Shown here one piece after another: positions 11,791 through 25,273 of a stretch of 64,000 bases of DNA. A program made the translations under genes and the position numbers. Numbering within the stretch: position 1 is the stretch's first letter; each line of letters begins with the position of its first letter. Below the pieces are notes generated by a model that did no database searches, was not told where the DNA came from, and worked only from the letters and a program-made list of their open reading frames with translations. The stretch lies in assembly GCA_023974075.1 (NCBI GenBank), contig JAMFTG010000488.1, positions 1 through 64,000 of the forward strand, in the 5' to 3' direction. Origin of the DNA: Chaenocephalus aceratus. Its lineage: Eukaryota; Chordata; Actinopteri; Perciformes; Channichthyidae.

Positions 11791-12315
11791 GAACTCCTCC
11801 GAAATTAGTATTTTATATTTTATATAAGGGAGTTTGGATTCCTGGTAGCCTTTACCAGACCAGAACTGTTTCTTTTGTTGGAGCTCTTGCAATTTGGTTC
11901 AACCCACACGCTTTTAGAGTGTGCTAACTTGGTCAGAAAATAGTATTTTATATATAAAGGATGTGAGTTCGGATTCTTGTGTCAGATGACATTCACTCGT
12001 ATTTCCGTCAGGCGTCAGAGTGGCTCCTAAAACTGACACGCGCTTGGGTTCCAGTTGATGTATTTTTTTCAATTATTATTAGTGCTCTATGTTGGCACGT
12101 GGACTGGAGCACAGGGGGACATTGCGCACAAGATTTGCGCATTTCTCCTTATTTGAACAAAAAAGATGGTTCATATTTTTCATGTATGTTTTTAAAATGG
12201 TATATCTTTGTTGTCATGGAGATGAAATTGCTTTAAGTGTTGTGGTTTTTGGTTAAAAGGAGAACTGTTTCAGTCTATTTCACATTTATTCAAATAAATC
12301 CGAGACATGAGAACA
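11595..12315 (+). other. Probable nkx2.3 3' UTR
   Basis: Runs from the conserved stop through the 25-bp array into AT-rich sequence, and ends near the AATAAA at 12293. No other gene is seen. Confidence 0.55.
12293..12298 (+). terminator. Poly(A) signal AATAAA, likely for nkx2.3
   Basis: Canonical hexamer about 700 bp after the stop codon, in TCAAATAAATCC. It is a clear candidate on this strand downstream of the gene. Confidence 0.5.
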
Positions 12316-12319
12316 AGGT

Positions 12320-14140
12320 GCGTTTGATTTTGTAAGATAATATTTGATCCTCTGAGATTGCAAACGTCACGCTGAGCTGGAACTGAATAATAATTCTCTG
12401 TATATTATTGCTCCGATGTGGGGTCACAGGGTGAATCAAATGCTCAGTTAAACGTGTCTCGTAAACATACAGGGCAGATCTGCTGCAGGAGAACCGGCTA
12501 AAGGGACTCTTTGTCCCGGTGCCAAGCGAAGTGAAAGGAGGAAGTATAATTCTCATTTGGGGTCCTTTAAAGGACGCGATTAGGCACCTAAAATAGCCCA
12601 AAACCCGAGCTGCAGCCACGCAAAGGAGTAGGGAATAATGGCTCTTATTGGATCGTGGGACAAAAGGTGTGTGGTAGGCAGAGCCGGGCCACTCAGCAAA
12701 GACAAAAGCGCGCAGGGGCCGTGAGATTGACGTCCTAATATTCCCATTTGAGGACAGGCAGCGGGTTATTCTGCGCGGAGAATTGGGGACATGGAGGAAA
12801 AATGTGGTCACTTTTGTTCCCCTTCAGGAGGCTTTTTTGTTCGCGGAGAAAGGCTCTCCAAAGGTCCCCAGCCGGGCTGGAGGTGATGGCAGCGGGGAGG
12901 CGTTTGTGTGAAAAAGAAGGGGTATTATTGCTACAAGTTTCACCCATATATCCCGAAGTGGAGAATTTGAAAGGGGAGGGGGGGAGTGAGGTTCATGTCC
13001 CGGCTATTATTTCAGTTTGAGGGTTGTTATTTCAGCTCGGAGAGAGGCTATTCTCGCAGGTAACACTAAATCCTGACGGGACAAAGACTCGGGCTCTTAT
13101 AATAAAACCTACACAAATCTTAGATGTAAGAGTAGACTACAGTAGATGTTAGAAATGACCGAAAAACAGGAATATTTTACAGTTGTTTTCACGGAATCCA
13201 TGAGTCTAAAGTGAGTATTAATACAAAATAAAATAGAGTCTTGACAGGGATGTTTTAAGAATCTGCTTTTTCGGTTGCAAATGATCCAAAAGGACCAACG
13301 ATTTGATTACATTGACCTGTTTTATCGACACTTGAATGTTAACGTGGGAGTCATTCAAAAAGTAAATTTGATCGACCGTATTTTATTCCATCTCTCAAAA
13401 TGGAAGACTTTGCAACTTCTTTCCGGTTTTCGGTGTAAACTGGACTTTTTAGTCTGATGACAAAGAACTCGCTTTGGCTTGCAGTAAAATGTTCTGATTC
13501 TCAATTAGAATAATAACACCGTAAAACAAGACTTTAAACCGATCACAGTTATACAGTCAAACTACAGAGTTGTAATATGTAGCTAACAGTATTCCTGCTG
13601 CAGCTGCTCATAGAAATAACTCTACATTTAGCTGCTCTTGTCTGCTATTTGATTGGTCCAATTGGACTCTAAGTCTGACAAAGAACTATGTTGGCTTGCA
13701 GTAAGTGTTTTTTAAAATGGGAGACTTCCAGGACGTTACCAAAGCGCCTTTGTTTAAAACCATGCAGCCTAATTAGTGGCGTTAATTAGTCATTACGGAC
13801 AAATACGAGCTAAACAAAATACACGCAAGGAAGGAGGTCAATTTCAGAGCAAATGTGTTTCCTCGGACACAACCTGCCAACTTATTTGCTGCAATAATTC
13901 CCAGTAACAAAGATGGTGGAAATGGTGTGGAAATTACGCAGAGGAAGCGTCGATTGCTGTTTTTCTCTGCGCGTAATTGTTCCTCCGGCCTGAGAACGGT
14001 CGCGTCCCCAAAAGCCTTTCTGTTGTAATTACAGCCACTCAGTGCTAATGCGGGACAGACGCTGCGCCTGAGAGGAACAGCGGGAGCGCCAGAGCTCATT
14101 TCTTCTGGTTCTTATGAGCAGCTGTGATGACTGACAGGAG
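12320..14140. promoter_or_regulatory. Intergenic region with possible conserved noncoding elements
   Basis: No gene is seen. Two stretches look less drifted than the surroundings. 12590-12960 is mixed-composition with CTCTTATTGGATCG and a TGACGTC site. 13740-14100 holds repeated TAATTA-type homeodomain sites (CTAATTAGTGG, GTTAATTAGTC, GTAATTACAG) and AT/GC mosaic sequence. Such blocks commonly flank NK2 genes; conservation cannot be tested here. Confidence 0.25.
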
Positions 14141-14149
14141 CTCAGGGAG

Positions 14150-14930
14150 GTGGAGAGTAACGGAGTACAATAACTGAAGTACATTTTACTTAAGTAGTAC
14201 ACTTACGTACACATTTGAGGAACTGTGTACTTTATTTCTGTGCCACTTACAGACACTTGATACAATCTGAATAGTGATATTAATCAATAATATGTAAGTA
14301 CTTTTTTTTAATACATACACATTTTAAAATCATACCCTTTACTGAGGAACTTTTTACTTTATTTAAATATTTTCTTTTGAACAGTAATATTAATACAAAT
14401 TATAATATTTAAGTACTTCTACTTAATAGACATTTGAGGAACTTTTTATTTATTTAAGGTTTTTCTTTCTGTGCCACATACAGACACTTGATAAGAACAG
14501 AATAATCACATTAATACAAATTATTTATTTTATTATAATATTTATACTTCTAGTCAAATGTGTATGGTGGATGTTAAGACTTTAAGTATTTCTAGTTGTA
14601 TAATTGAACAGCTTAATTACTTTTTAGATTTTGATTATTAGCTTAAACAAAATATTAAATAAACATGAAAGTACATTTGCTCAATTACTAGACATTTGAG
14701 GAACTTGTATTTTATTAAGTGTTTTTTCTGTGCACTTACAGAGGAAAAACAGGAATAATAATAGTAATGAAATAATTATATTTAAGTACTTCTACTTAAG
14801 TCACATTTTAAAATCAGACCCTTTACTTCAGAGTGATATTTTTAATATTTTTGTATTTAAGAGCTTTTACTTTAGATTTAGATTATTAGCTTGTACTAAA
14901 TATGAATTAATTAACGTTGAAATATAAATA
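14150..14930. repeat. Degenerate TACTTAAGTA-type fish repeat, tandem-like
   Basis: The order AAGTACxxxxxACTT / CACATTTGAGGAACT / TTTxTGTGCCACTTACAGACACTTGATA recurs at about 14180, 14415, 14690 and partly elsewhere, all degenerate. It resembles the widespread teleost repeat also seen at 28759-29592 and 45130-45515. Confidence 0.6.
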
Positions 14931-16296
14931 TGGGTTAAAATATCCAGCACCGTCAAATAAACAATTCAAATATAATAATAATAATAAAGCACTTACACAT
15001 CAGTATTAAACAGAACATTTGGACAATTGCTTTTACTCGAGTTAAACCTGTTTCGTCGATATGAGGACACGTGATTTGTATTAACATAAACGATCCTAAA
15101 ATTATGTAAAAATGAGTGATGTTTCCTGAGTCCGCGGAGCTTCTTGACGCACCTGTTGTTCCTCATCATTACAGTTGAATTAAAGCTGATCAATCAGCAG
15201 TAGGAGGAATAGAGGTTACCATCCGGCTGTTATCGCAGAGATCAGCGCGTCTCTGTGCAGACAGTCGGCCGCAGATTGAGATCAGTCCGCCGTCAACCGG
15301 CTGATCTGTTGGGGACAAAACAGCGTTAGAGAAGCAGAGAGCCTCGTGCTAACTAATGGGGATTAACACTGAGTAAACAGAGAGTAAACAGAGCTGATAA
15401 ACCGAGGCCGCAGGACAGAGACTGATGGAGCAAACAGAGAGGAGACATGGAGGAGACACCGAGGAGACAGGAAGCATCCGAGAGAGAATAATACAAAATA
15501 ATACAAACATAATAGTCATCCAAATATCAGAATCAGAATCAGCTTTGTCGGTTGACACGCACGAGGAATTTTGACGTTGTATTGTCGTGAATACATAAAA
15601 GTAAACAAAAAAATAGAGAACTATTATAATAAAATATAATTACTTATTATACATAATAACAAAATATAGTAATATAATAAAATATGTACGTACTTAATAC
15701 AAATGACTCAAAAATAAGCCACATTTGTAGTCAAGTTATTAAACTGTATTTCCTAAACTATTTCAAAGTACAACCTGAAAAAAGACTTAAAAATAACTTT
15801 CTTTGCTGAATTTTTGTAAAAGTTTAGAATCAAGTTTATGGCAGGTTAGGGTTTACACATTCAAGGAATACGCTTTGTTGTCTGGTGGTGTAAACAATAT
15901 AAGAAAATAAGTTGCAATAGGTCAAACATATAAAGATATTATATAAGTATTTTTAAATAATCTATTTAGCATTAAAAAAGATATTAGAGACAAGTATTAC
16001 ACTAATAGACAAAGGAAAACACTTGAATATATGAACATATATGCAAAACTACGGTGTAAACAAGTTTCTGTGGCAAATACTGTTGTTGCAGCTTTTCCTT
16101 TTTAAACTAAGGTTGAGTTCACTGCTACCATAACATTCCTAAAAACGATTGTGTAAGACGTAAATACATTCTCCAAAAGAAGAAAAGTCCTGTATTTAAA
16201 AATTTAACTTTAAAGGTTTTTGAAGTATTTAAAGTAAAACAATACAATAATAATAATGTCAGAGTTGTACTATTGACATGTTATCATTATTTGTAC
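14931..16296. other. Noncoding; one mixed-composition block
   Basis: Mostly AT-rich. 15110-15340 is mixed-composition (AAAGCTGATCAATCAGCAG, GGCTGTTATCGCAGAGATCAG) and looks like another candidate conserved noncoding block downstream of nkx2.3. The rest shows nothing recognisable. Confidence 0.4.
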
Positions 16297-16981
16297 TTGT
16301 AAAGTTCACCTATCATGCTATGTGTAGGCAACAGCATAGGTCTATATATAAATATATATAAAAAACATGTCTATGAAGTGTTTTGCTCAAAACACCAAAC
16401 AGATCATTCTAGCCATGCCTCATATCCCTCTATTTCACTTCCTGTTTCAAAAGTGCTGATTTGGGTATAAAGCTTTAAAGAGGAGGGGGCGGGAGCTTAT
16501 GCGGGACCCGGCAGCTACCGTCTAAACTAAATGCTGCCGTGATGAAACGCCATATCATGGATTATCAAGGCTCTGAAACAGTCTGGAGCTCAAAGGCTTT
16601 CTCTCTTGCCGGTTTATACCACAAGGTGAGTTCCTTTTCTACTTCCTGCTTCTTCACACTACATGCTCTCCAGTACAGGTTAGCTCTGAGTGTTAGCGAT
16701 GCTAATGTGAACACCGACCATATTACGTCCAAAACAGTCGGGCATTGTTTCTGATAGCAGCTTTCTGATTGGGCCGTGGGTCCTCCATTTCTGATATTAC
16801 GTCATATCGGGACGTAAATCTAGATCAGCACTGTTGTTCCCCCGTTTTTAGAGATTTGGGTACGGAGGAAAAGAGAGAGGGTTTTATTTTCTGACGCTGC
16901 GTGAGTTCCCCGACCAGGGACACATGTTGATGTATAAAAGACATCAAAAAGTGCATTTTGCATGATCGGTCCCCTTTAAAG
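16297..16981. mobile_element. MITE-like element, copy 1
   Basis: The ends are imperfect inverted repeats: AGTTCACCTATCATGC at the left and GCATGATCGGTCCCCTTTAAAG at the right. A closely related copy in the opposite orientation covers 59130-59630. No transposase frame is visible. Confidence 0.65.
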
Positions 16982-17086
16982 CTGCTCGGGACTCCTATAA
17001 TTAACTCTACTACTGTAATACAAATGCATCATATTTCTAATATTGATTATACATTTTGTATGTAAAATCTAAATCTGTAAATATTA

Positions 17087-17675
17087 CAACACAGTCTCAC
17101 GGCATTTCGTGTATAGTCACGAAATTAATCTTTTGATTTGTGTTCACCAACACGATTTTCCCATTTCTTTCGTGTCACACAGAACGATTTTAAAAGCAAT
17201 GTAAATAATAGCAAATTAGAAGGAAAAACAGATTTAAGTATTCTGACACAGACGATTTTAGAAGCAATGTATTTGTATTGGTAGTTTGTTTCGTGCCTGC
17301 ACCGAATAATAACAAATTAGAAGGAACAACAGATGACAAAAAAATACAGATTTCAGTTTTCTGAGGCTCTGAGCCATTTCTTTTCCTCGCAGACGGCAAA
17401 AAAACTCTGACATTATACAATTTAAAATAAAAGGGTTAGGGTTAGGGTGAGATATTGAGTAAGACAATGTTTTTATGAACCACAGCTTCTGGTCTTCCAA
17501 GACCCGACCGGACAAAAAGACGTGGTGCAGGCACGAAAGATACCAATAGAAATACATTGCTTTTCAAATCGTTCTGTGTGACATGAAAAAAATGCGAAAA
17601 TCGTGTTGGTGAACAGGAATCAATAGATTAAATTAATTTCGTGACTATAACACGAAATGGCGTGAGACTGGGTTG
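17087..17675. mobile_element. Fold-back MITE with about 120-bp inverted arms
   Basis: The left arm starts CAACACAGTCTCACGGCATT. The right arm, reverse-complemented, starts CAACCCAGTCTCACGCCATT. The arms stay similar through CACCAACACGATTTT and CAGAACGATTTxAAAAGCAA, to about 17205 and from about 17556. Perfect 7-bp direct repeats AATATTA flank it at 17080-17086 and 17676-17682. The interior has a partial internal duplication and no transposase. Confidence 0.8.
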
Positions 17676-18549
17676 AATATTAATGTCGTGCCAAATTAAG
17701 TATAAAACAGCAACATCTTTAAATGCCACATCAACTGCAGAGAAAGCTCTTTTTTGCTGCATTGCACCGAGTTCCAGTATTAACACTTATCATACCTTAT
17801 GGCCGTTAAATATTCCACCATGCACAAACAGTTTTTATTACTTGCTCCGTCTGTTTACACTCCACCCAACACACAACACACACGCACGCACGCGCACACA
17901 CACACACAGTATACAGCATGTGTTAATATGTTTGCTCATCATTAGTTTTCGGATGTGGGTATTACAGTCTGGTATGGATGTCGTTTTTGCAAATATCTAA
18001 CAGTACAGCTTCAAACTTCTAGATCACATTAAAAAAAACTCACTTTCTATAAACAGTTAAAGTCAGGGGGTTTGGAAACATGTGGGAAAACGCTGACATT
18101 TTTTCAAACTAAATCTTCCTTATATGAACTAACTATTTAACTTGTTATGAAAGATACATGACTGTGCTCCTAAAAGCTGAAGTGATGAACCATTTTTCTT
18201 ACCATACTATATTTAGTCTAAGGTACATTTTACTAATGTCTTTATATTTCCCTAAAATATAATAAAACATGAAAGAAATGTTTCTCATGGTTTCCTTGCG
18301 TCTCTCCATGCTTCCCTGGTGGGAGGGACTAGACGCAGGGAAACGACGCAAGTGAGGGACGCAAGGATTTCATTTAACCGACCTGAGACGGGGCCAGGGA
18401 AATGAGTTTTAAGAGCAATGGGATGTCCTTTCCTCCGGAGCGTCACGTGAAGCGACGTCCGTTTGTGATGACGCCGCACAGTTGTTCGTCTGACAGCAGC
18501 TCTGTCCCCGTTGTTTGCACAAACACCCCCGCCACACATTTACTGAACA
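17676..18549. other. Noncoding
   Basis: Contains a short (CA)n tract at 17877-17908 and a CpG-rich block at 18290-18540 with unknown role. No gene recognised. Confidence 0.45.
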
Positions 18550-20178
18550 TTAACATTTTAAATAGCACTTAATGTCAATGATGAATCTACCAAAGTTAGC
18601 CATGGAGTGCCACAGGGCTCAGTGCTCGGACCTATTTTGTTCACATTATATATGCTTCCGTTAGGCAATATTATAAGGAATCATTCTGTAAACTTTCATT
18701 GTTATGCGGATGATACTCAACTATATTTATCAATCAAGCCTGAAGAAATTAATCATCTAAATAAAATTCAAGACTGCCTTAAGGACTTAAAAACGTGGAT
18801 GACCTTAAACTTTTTGATGTTAAACACGACCAAAACTGAAGTTATTGTACTTGGCCCGAAGAATCTACGAAACAAATTATCTAAAGATATACTAACTATG
18901 GATGGCATTAATTTGGCCTCCAGTGAGACTGTAAGGAATCTTGGTGTTATATTTGATGAGGATTTATCCTTTAACGCCCACATAAAATCAATTTCAAGGA
19001 CCGCCTACTTCCATCTACGTAACAATGCAATTGCAAAAATCAGGCATATCTTGCCTCAAAACGATGCAGAGAAACTAGTCCATGCATTTGTTACTTCTAG
19101 GCTGGATTATTGTAACTCTTTATTATCAGGGAGTACCAAGAAGTCAGTCAAGTCGCTTCAGCTGATTCAAAATGCTGCGGCTCGTGTACTAACCAGAGTT
19201 AGGAAAAGGGACCACATGACTCCTGTTCTGGCTGCCTTACACTGGCTCCCTATAGAACACAGGATAGAATTTAAAATTATTCTTCTCGCCTACAAAGCCT
19301 TAATGAGCAGGCCGCCATCTTACCGTTAAAGAACTCATTATACCCTACTGTCCTACTAGGGCATTGCGTCCAAGAATGCAGGTTGTTGGTTGTTTCCTAG
19401 AGTCTCTAAAAGTACAATGGGAGCCAGAGCCTTTTCTTATCAAGCTCCACATTTGTGGAATCAGCTTCCAGTTTGTGTTCGGGCGGCAGACACCCTATCC
19501 GTTTTTAAGAGTGCGCTTAAGACCTTCCTTTTTGATAAAGCTTATAGTTAGGGCTGATTAGATTCAGCCCCTAGTTTTGCTGATATAGGCTTAGTTTGTC
19601 GGGGGACATCTTACTTCTTTCCTTCCTCTCTGTCTATACCTGTGTACTCTCATGTTCCGATTAACCCAGCTTCCCCAAATGTCTTTCTTTTTGGTGTCTA
19701 TATACGCCGGGATCCGGAGTCATGGATGATCCTGCGGTCCTGTGTCCCTGGGATCGCGAGAGCGCTGGATCTTGAGTCGTGGCTGTGGTCCTGGATCATC
19801 GGTCCTGGATGGATATCCTCGTGGATTCATCTTCCTATTATACACACATGCATTCCAAACATCTGGACTACCTATGTTGCAAATGTATTATCTTTTCAAT
19901 TTACACACGGCATCTATTGCACGTCTGTCCATCCTGGGAGAGGGATCCCTCCTCTGCTGCTCTCCCTGAGGTTTCTCCCATTTTCCCTTTAAACTGGGTT
20001 TTCTTCGGAAGTTTTTCCTTGTACGATGTGGGGGTCCTAAGGACAGAGGGTCTAAGGACAGAGGGTGTCATTTGTCATACTGATATTCTGTACACACTGT
20101 GAAGTCCACTGAGACAATGTAACATTTGTGATATTGGGCTATATAAATAAACATTGATTGATTGATTGAATGAATGAC
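18550..20178 (+). mobile_element. 5'-truncated LINE (L2/CR1-like) with 3' tail
   Basis: A reverse-transcriptase fragment (18607-19329) is followed, across small frame breaks, by the usual C-terminal segment (LPVCVRAADTLSVFK, then KTFLFDKAYS, near 19465-19550). The 3' UTR ends in GGGCTATATAAATAAACA and a (TTGA)n tail at 20153-20178. A stop just upstream of 18550 marks the 5' truncation. The family assignment is by the character of the protein and the short tandem tail. Confidence 0.8.
18607..19329 (+). pseudogene. LINE reverse transcriptase fragment
   Basis: Carries VPQGSVLGPILF (RT motif B-like), the catalytic box CYADDTQLY at 18700-18726, and the thumb/C-terminal signature DYCNSLLSG then LHWLPIEHRI. 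This is retrotransposon polymerase in the Jockey/L2/CR1 group. The N-terminal endonuclease and the early RT motifs are missing. The frame ends PSYR-stop where intact elements continue PSYLKEL, so a further indel is present. It is non-functional. Confidence 0.88.
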
Positions 20179-20778
20179 TGAATGGAAATGACGATAAATG
20201 AAAATGTAAAACGAAAAAAGCTGATTTGGCCCCCGGGCCTCGAGTTTGACACATGTGTCTAGATAATGAAGGCATGTCCATGTTAGTGAATACACCATTT
20301 AGAAAATGCAATGCATTACATGAATCCCTGGATCACAAAAACTGAGATGTATGATTTTCTTGTGAATCAAATAAAATGATGTTTAAGTTTAAGGTATCTC
20401 CTAATATACGAAACATGTTCACAAAAACTTACTTATTACATATTTTCCATAGCTTACATTTTGACGTCACATTTTAAATTCACACTCTTCAAATAACATT
20501 TCAAAATGAAACGTCACCAGAGTTCCTGCATGAATCCCCATCAAGCTGCAGAGTGAGGTACCCCAGGCTTCACGGCAACATGAATACTTTACTTTAATCC
20601 ACGAGTTGAACAAAGAGAAAACAATCATGCGTTAATGTTTCTCCTTTATCAGCTCTCAAAGTCTGGCTCGAAACACACACATGTTTCTGCAGGAGGAGCA
20701 ATGTGTCTCTGACTGGGCTTTAAGGACAGCACGCCTCCCTCAGAGGATCACTGAGCAGCAGAGACAGGCCCAGACAGG
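20179..20778. other. Noncoding
   Basis: Nothing recognised apart from a TTTGGCCCCCGGGCCTCGAG motif near 20225, which resembles the end of a dispersed repeat (compare 44570-44640). Confidence 0.45.
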
Positions 20779-22703
<1,925 letters not shown>

Positions 22704-23835
22704 ATTAAAGAGGACATCATTTTCTGGTTCATATGAGTATGTAGTGTCTCTACTTTAAAGAGTCCTCTCCTGCTGATGTTCAGGTGTATATCAGTATGTA
22801 GTGTCTCTACTTTAAAGAGTCCTCTCCTGCTGATGTTCAGGTGTATATCAGTATCTAGTGTCTCTACTTTAAAGAGTCCTCTCCTGCTGATGTTCAGGTG
22901 TATATCAGTATGTAGTGTCTCTACTTTAAAGAGTCCTCTCCTGCTGATGTTCAGGTGTATATCAGTATGTAGTGTCTCTACTTTAAAGAGTCCTCTCCTG
23001 CTGATGTTCAGGTGTATATCAGTATGTAGTGTCTCTACTTTAAAGAGTCCTCTCCTGCTGATGTTCAGGTGTATATCAGTATGTAGTGTCTCTACTTTAA
23101 AGAGTCCTCTCCTGCTGATGTTCAGGTGTATATCAGTATCTAGTGTCTCTACTTTAAAGAGTCCTCTCCTGCTGATGTTCAGGTGTATATCAGTATGTAG
23201 TGTCTCTACTTTAAAGAGTCCTCTCCTGCTGATGTTCAGGTGTATATCAGTATGTAGTGTCTCTACTTTAAAGAGTCCTCTCCTGCTGATGCTCAGGTGT
23301 ATATCAGTATCTAGTGTCTCTACTTTAAAGAGTCCTCTCCTGCTGATGTTCAGGTGTATATCAGTATGTAGTGTCTCTACTTTAAAGAGTCCTCTCCTGC
23401 TGATGTTCAGGTGTATATCAGTATGTAGTGGTCTCTACTTTAAAGAGTCCTCTCCTGCTGATGTTCAGGTGTATATCAGTATGTAGTGTCTCTACTTTAA
23501 AGAGTCCTCTCCTGCTGATGTTCAGGTGTATATCAGTACGTAGTGTCTCTACATGTCTCCATGCTTTAAAGTTCAAAAAGGTCTTTATTTGTCTCATGCT
23601 GCAGCACCTCTTTTCACCCTCTGTCTGAAACCAGAGCCCAGTCTGCTCTGATTGGTTAGCTGGCTGACTCTGTTGTGATTGGTCAACTACTTAGAGATGT
23701 CCCGCCCCTTATCCTATCACGTACAATGTGTTGGAGTGCTAGCCAATACAACACAGGGATGTTAGCCTCTGCAGACCATTTACATGCACTAAACCCTAGA
23801 TAACACACTACAGGAAAGGGCCTCTTTAACTTCTG
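22704..23835. mobile_element. MITE-like element carrying a 57-bp array
   Basis: Begins ATTAAAGAGGACATCATT and ends in GGGCCTCTTTAACTT, so the termini are short inverted repeats (TTAAAGAGG). Its right part (23553-23835) is homologous to 55685-56471, including CTGCAGCACCTCTTTTCACC, GATTGGTTAGCTGG, GATGTCCCGCCCCTTA and TTTACATGCACTAAA. No transposase is seen. Confidence 0.65.
22739..23554 (+). repeat. 57-bp minisatellite, about 14 copies
   Basis: The unit starts ATGTAGTGTCTCTACTTTAA and continues AGAGTCCTCTCCTGCTGATG then TTCAGGTGTATATCAGT. Copies are nearly identical (G/C variant in ATGTAG/ATCTAG; one T/C variant). Because 57 is 19 codons, one frame stays open for 236 codons. The translated 19-residue repeat is not evidence of a protein. 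Confidence 0.95.
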
Positions 23836-24593
23836 CTGTCCCCGATTCCACCTTTTTAAGAGGAAATAATTGGGCAGGGTGTGGCCACAAAAATCCAGTC
23901 GCTCAAGTGGGTGTTTGAGAATGATAAGCCTTTGGTAAATACGAGCTAATACAAACACTAAGTAGAACTATGTTGCGTTGGTGTGTTTTTACACGTGTTA
24001 TCTCCCATTGATTAATGGGCTTACCATTCAGTTCAGAGACAGGCGTTTTAAAGCCTCACCCTTTCCATGCCTTGCTTCTGTTTGGCAGTTTCAGAGATAC
24101 ATAGTGATATATAACTATAGCTATCAGAACAGATATGAGTATGAATATGTTCCAGGAATGAATGAGACGATAAATACGTTATTGTGATTCGGTGAAAAGG
24201 TCTCTTTCTTGCCTTTAAACTTTGTGCTATACAATCTTTCACATGGTTTCAAAAGCAACTTAAGCTTAAATATAAATGCAATAATAGTTAATAAAACAAT
24301 CTGGATGTTGTGCCCACAGGCTACATCTAATCTAAACATCTGGTTTCCTCGTAACAAGTCAAGTAAAAAGGTTATTTTCAAAAGAGAGGAATGAACATAT
24401 ATTATGTACAATATGTTAGATTTAATTGACAATTATTTGGGTGGAGTAAGTTGCGTGTTGTTTGCAGATGTTCTCCAAGGTTCGTGAATACATGTTCACA
24501 CATTCACCAAAGTTGAAGCCAATTTTTTTTCACCCAAGAAAAGAAAATGAATGCCGAGCATTTTTGTTTTAAGGGAACTTCCTTTTAAAGAGA
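23836..24593. other. Noncoding
   Basis: AT-rich, nothing recognised. Confidence 0.5.
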
Positions 24594-25273
24594 CAAGAGC
24601 CGCGTTCACACTGCGGTACTTTTCCCACAAAGGTTCATGAGAACTTAGTTCATGAGAACTCTTTAGTTCGCATGAGCTAAGTACAGATCGCGTTCACACC
24701 GGAAAAAGTCCCTGGGGGGGGATTAGGCAAATGAAGCCGCTGACGTCACTTCTTCTTCTTCTGCTTTGGGTTTACTGGCAGGCCGCATACCACTTCACGG
24801 CGTATACTGCCGCCCGGAGTCCCCGGCCGGAAGTCGAAGCTGCTGGGAGTCCCAGTCGCCAGAACGCCGACACCTCCTCATCTCCACCGCTCCCATGTTT
24901 TCTTTTGTGGTGCCATAAGTTAGTCTCTCTGCGTTTCTGCGCTGGGCTAATGCTAATAATGCTAATGCTAATGCTAATAATGCTAATGCTAATAATGCTA
25001 ATGCGAGGATAATAAAATGGCGGCTTCACAAAACTTTTTGGGAGTTTTACGGGGCGTGGTTTGCAATCCGCCCAGCCAATCAGGAATATAGCTCTTTTCT
25101 CACAAAAGAACCCGCTCGAAAGTTCCTGCTCTCTAGCAGGGACTTTCGAGGGGGGAAAAAGGTTCGCATGAACTACTTTTAGTACCGGCTCTTTTTGGTG
25201 TGAACGCGATCATGAACTAAGTTCGCATGAACCTTTGTGGGGAAAGTACCGCAGTGTGAACGCGGCTCTTGCC
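24594..25273 (+). mobile_element. Inverted-repeat DNA element, copy 1
   Basis: The left end CAAGAGCCGCGTTCACACTG matches the reverse complement of the right end (GTGTGAACGCGGCTCTTG). The similarity runs on through GTACTTTTCCC, CAAAGGTTCATG and CTTAGTTCATG, so the terminal inverted repeats are long. The interior contains GCTGACGTCACTTC and a GCTAATGCTAATAATG microsatellite (24945-25000). The longest frame (about 93 codons) has no transposase features. Confidence 0.75.

Noticed and set aside
17432..17452. Interstitial telomere repeat
   Set aside because: Only about two and a half TTAGGG-like units within a MITE.
22776..23486. 236-codon frame with a 19-residue repeat
   Set aside because: 57-bp tandem unit is a multiple of three, so one frame stays open by arithmetic.
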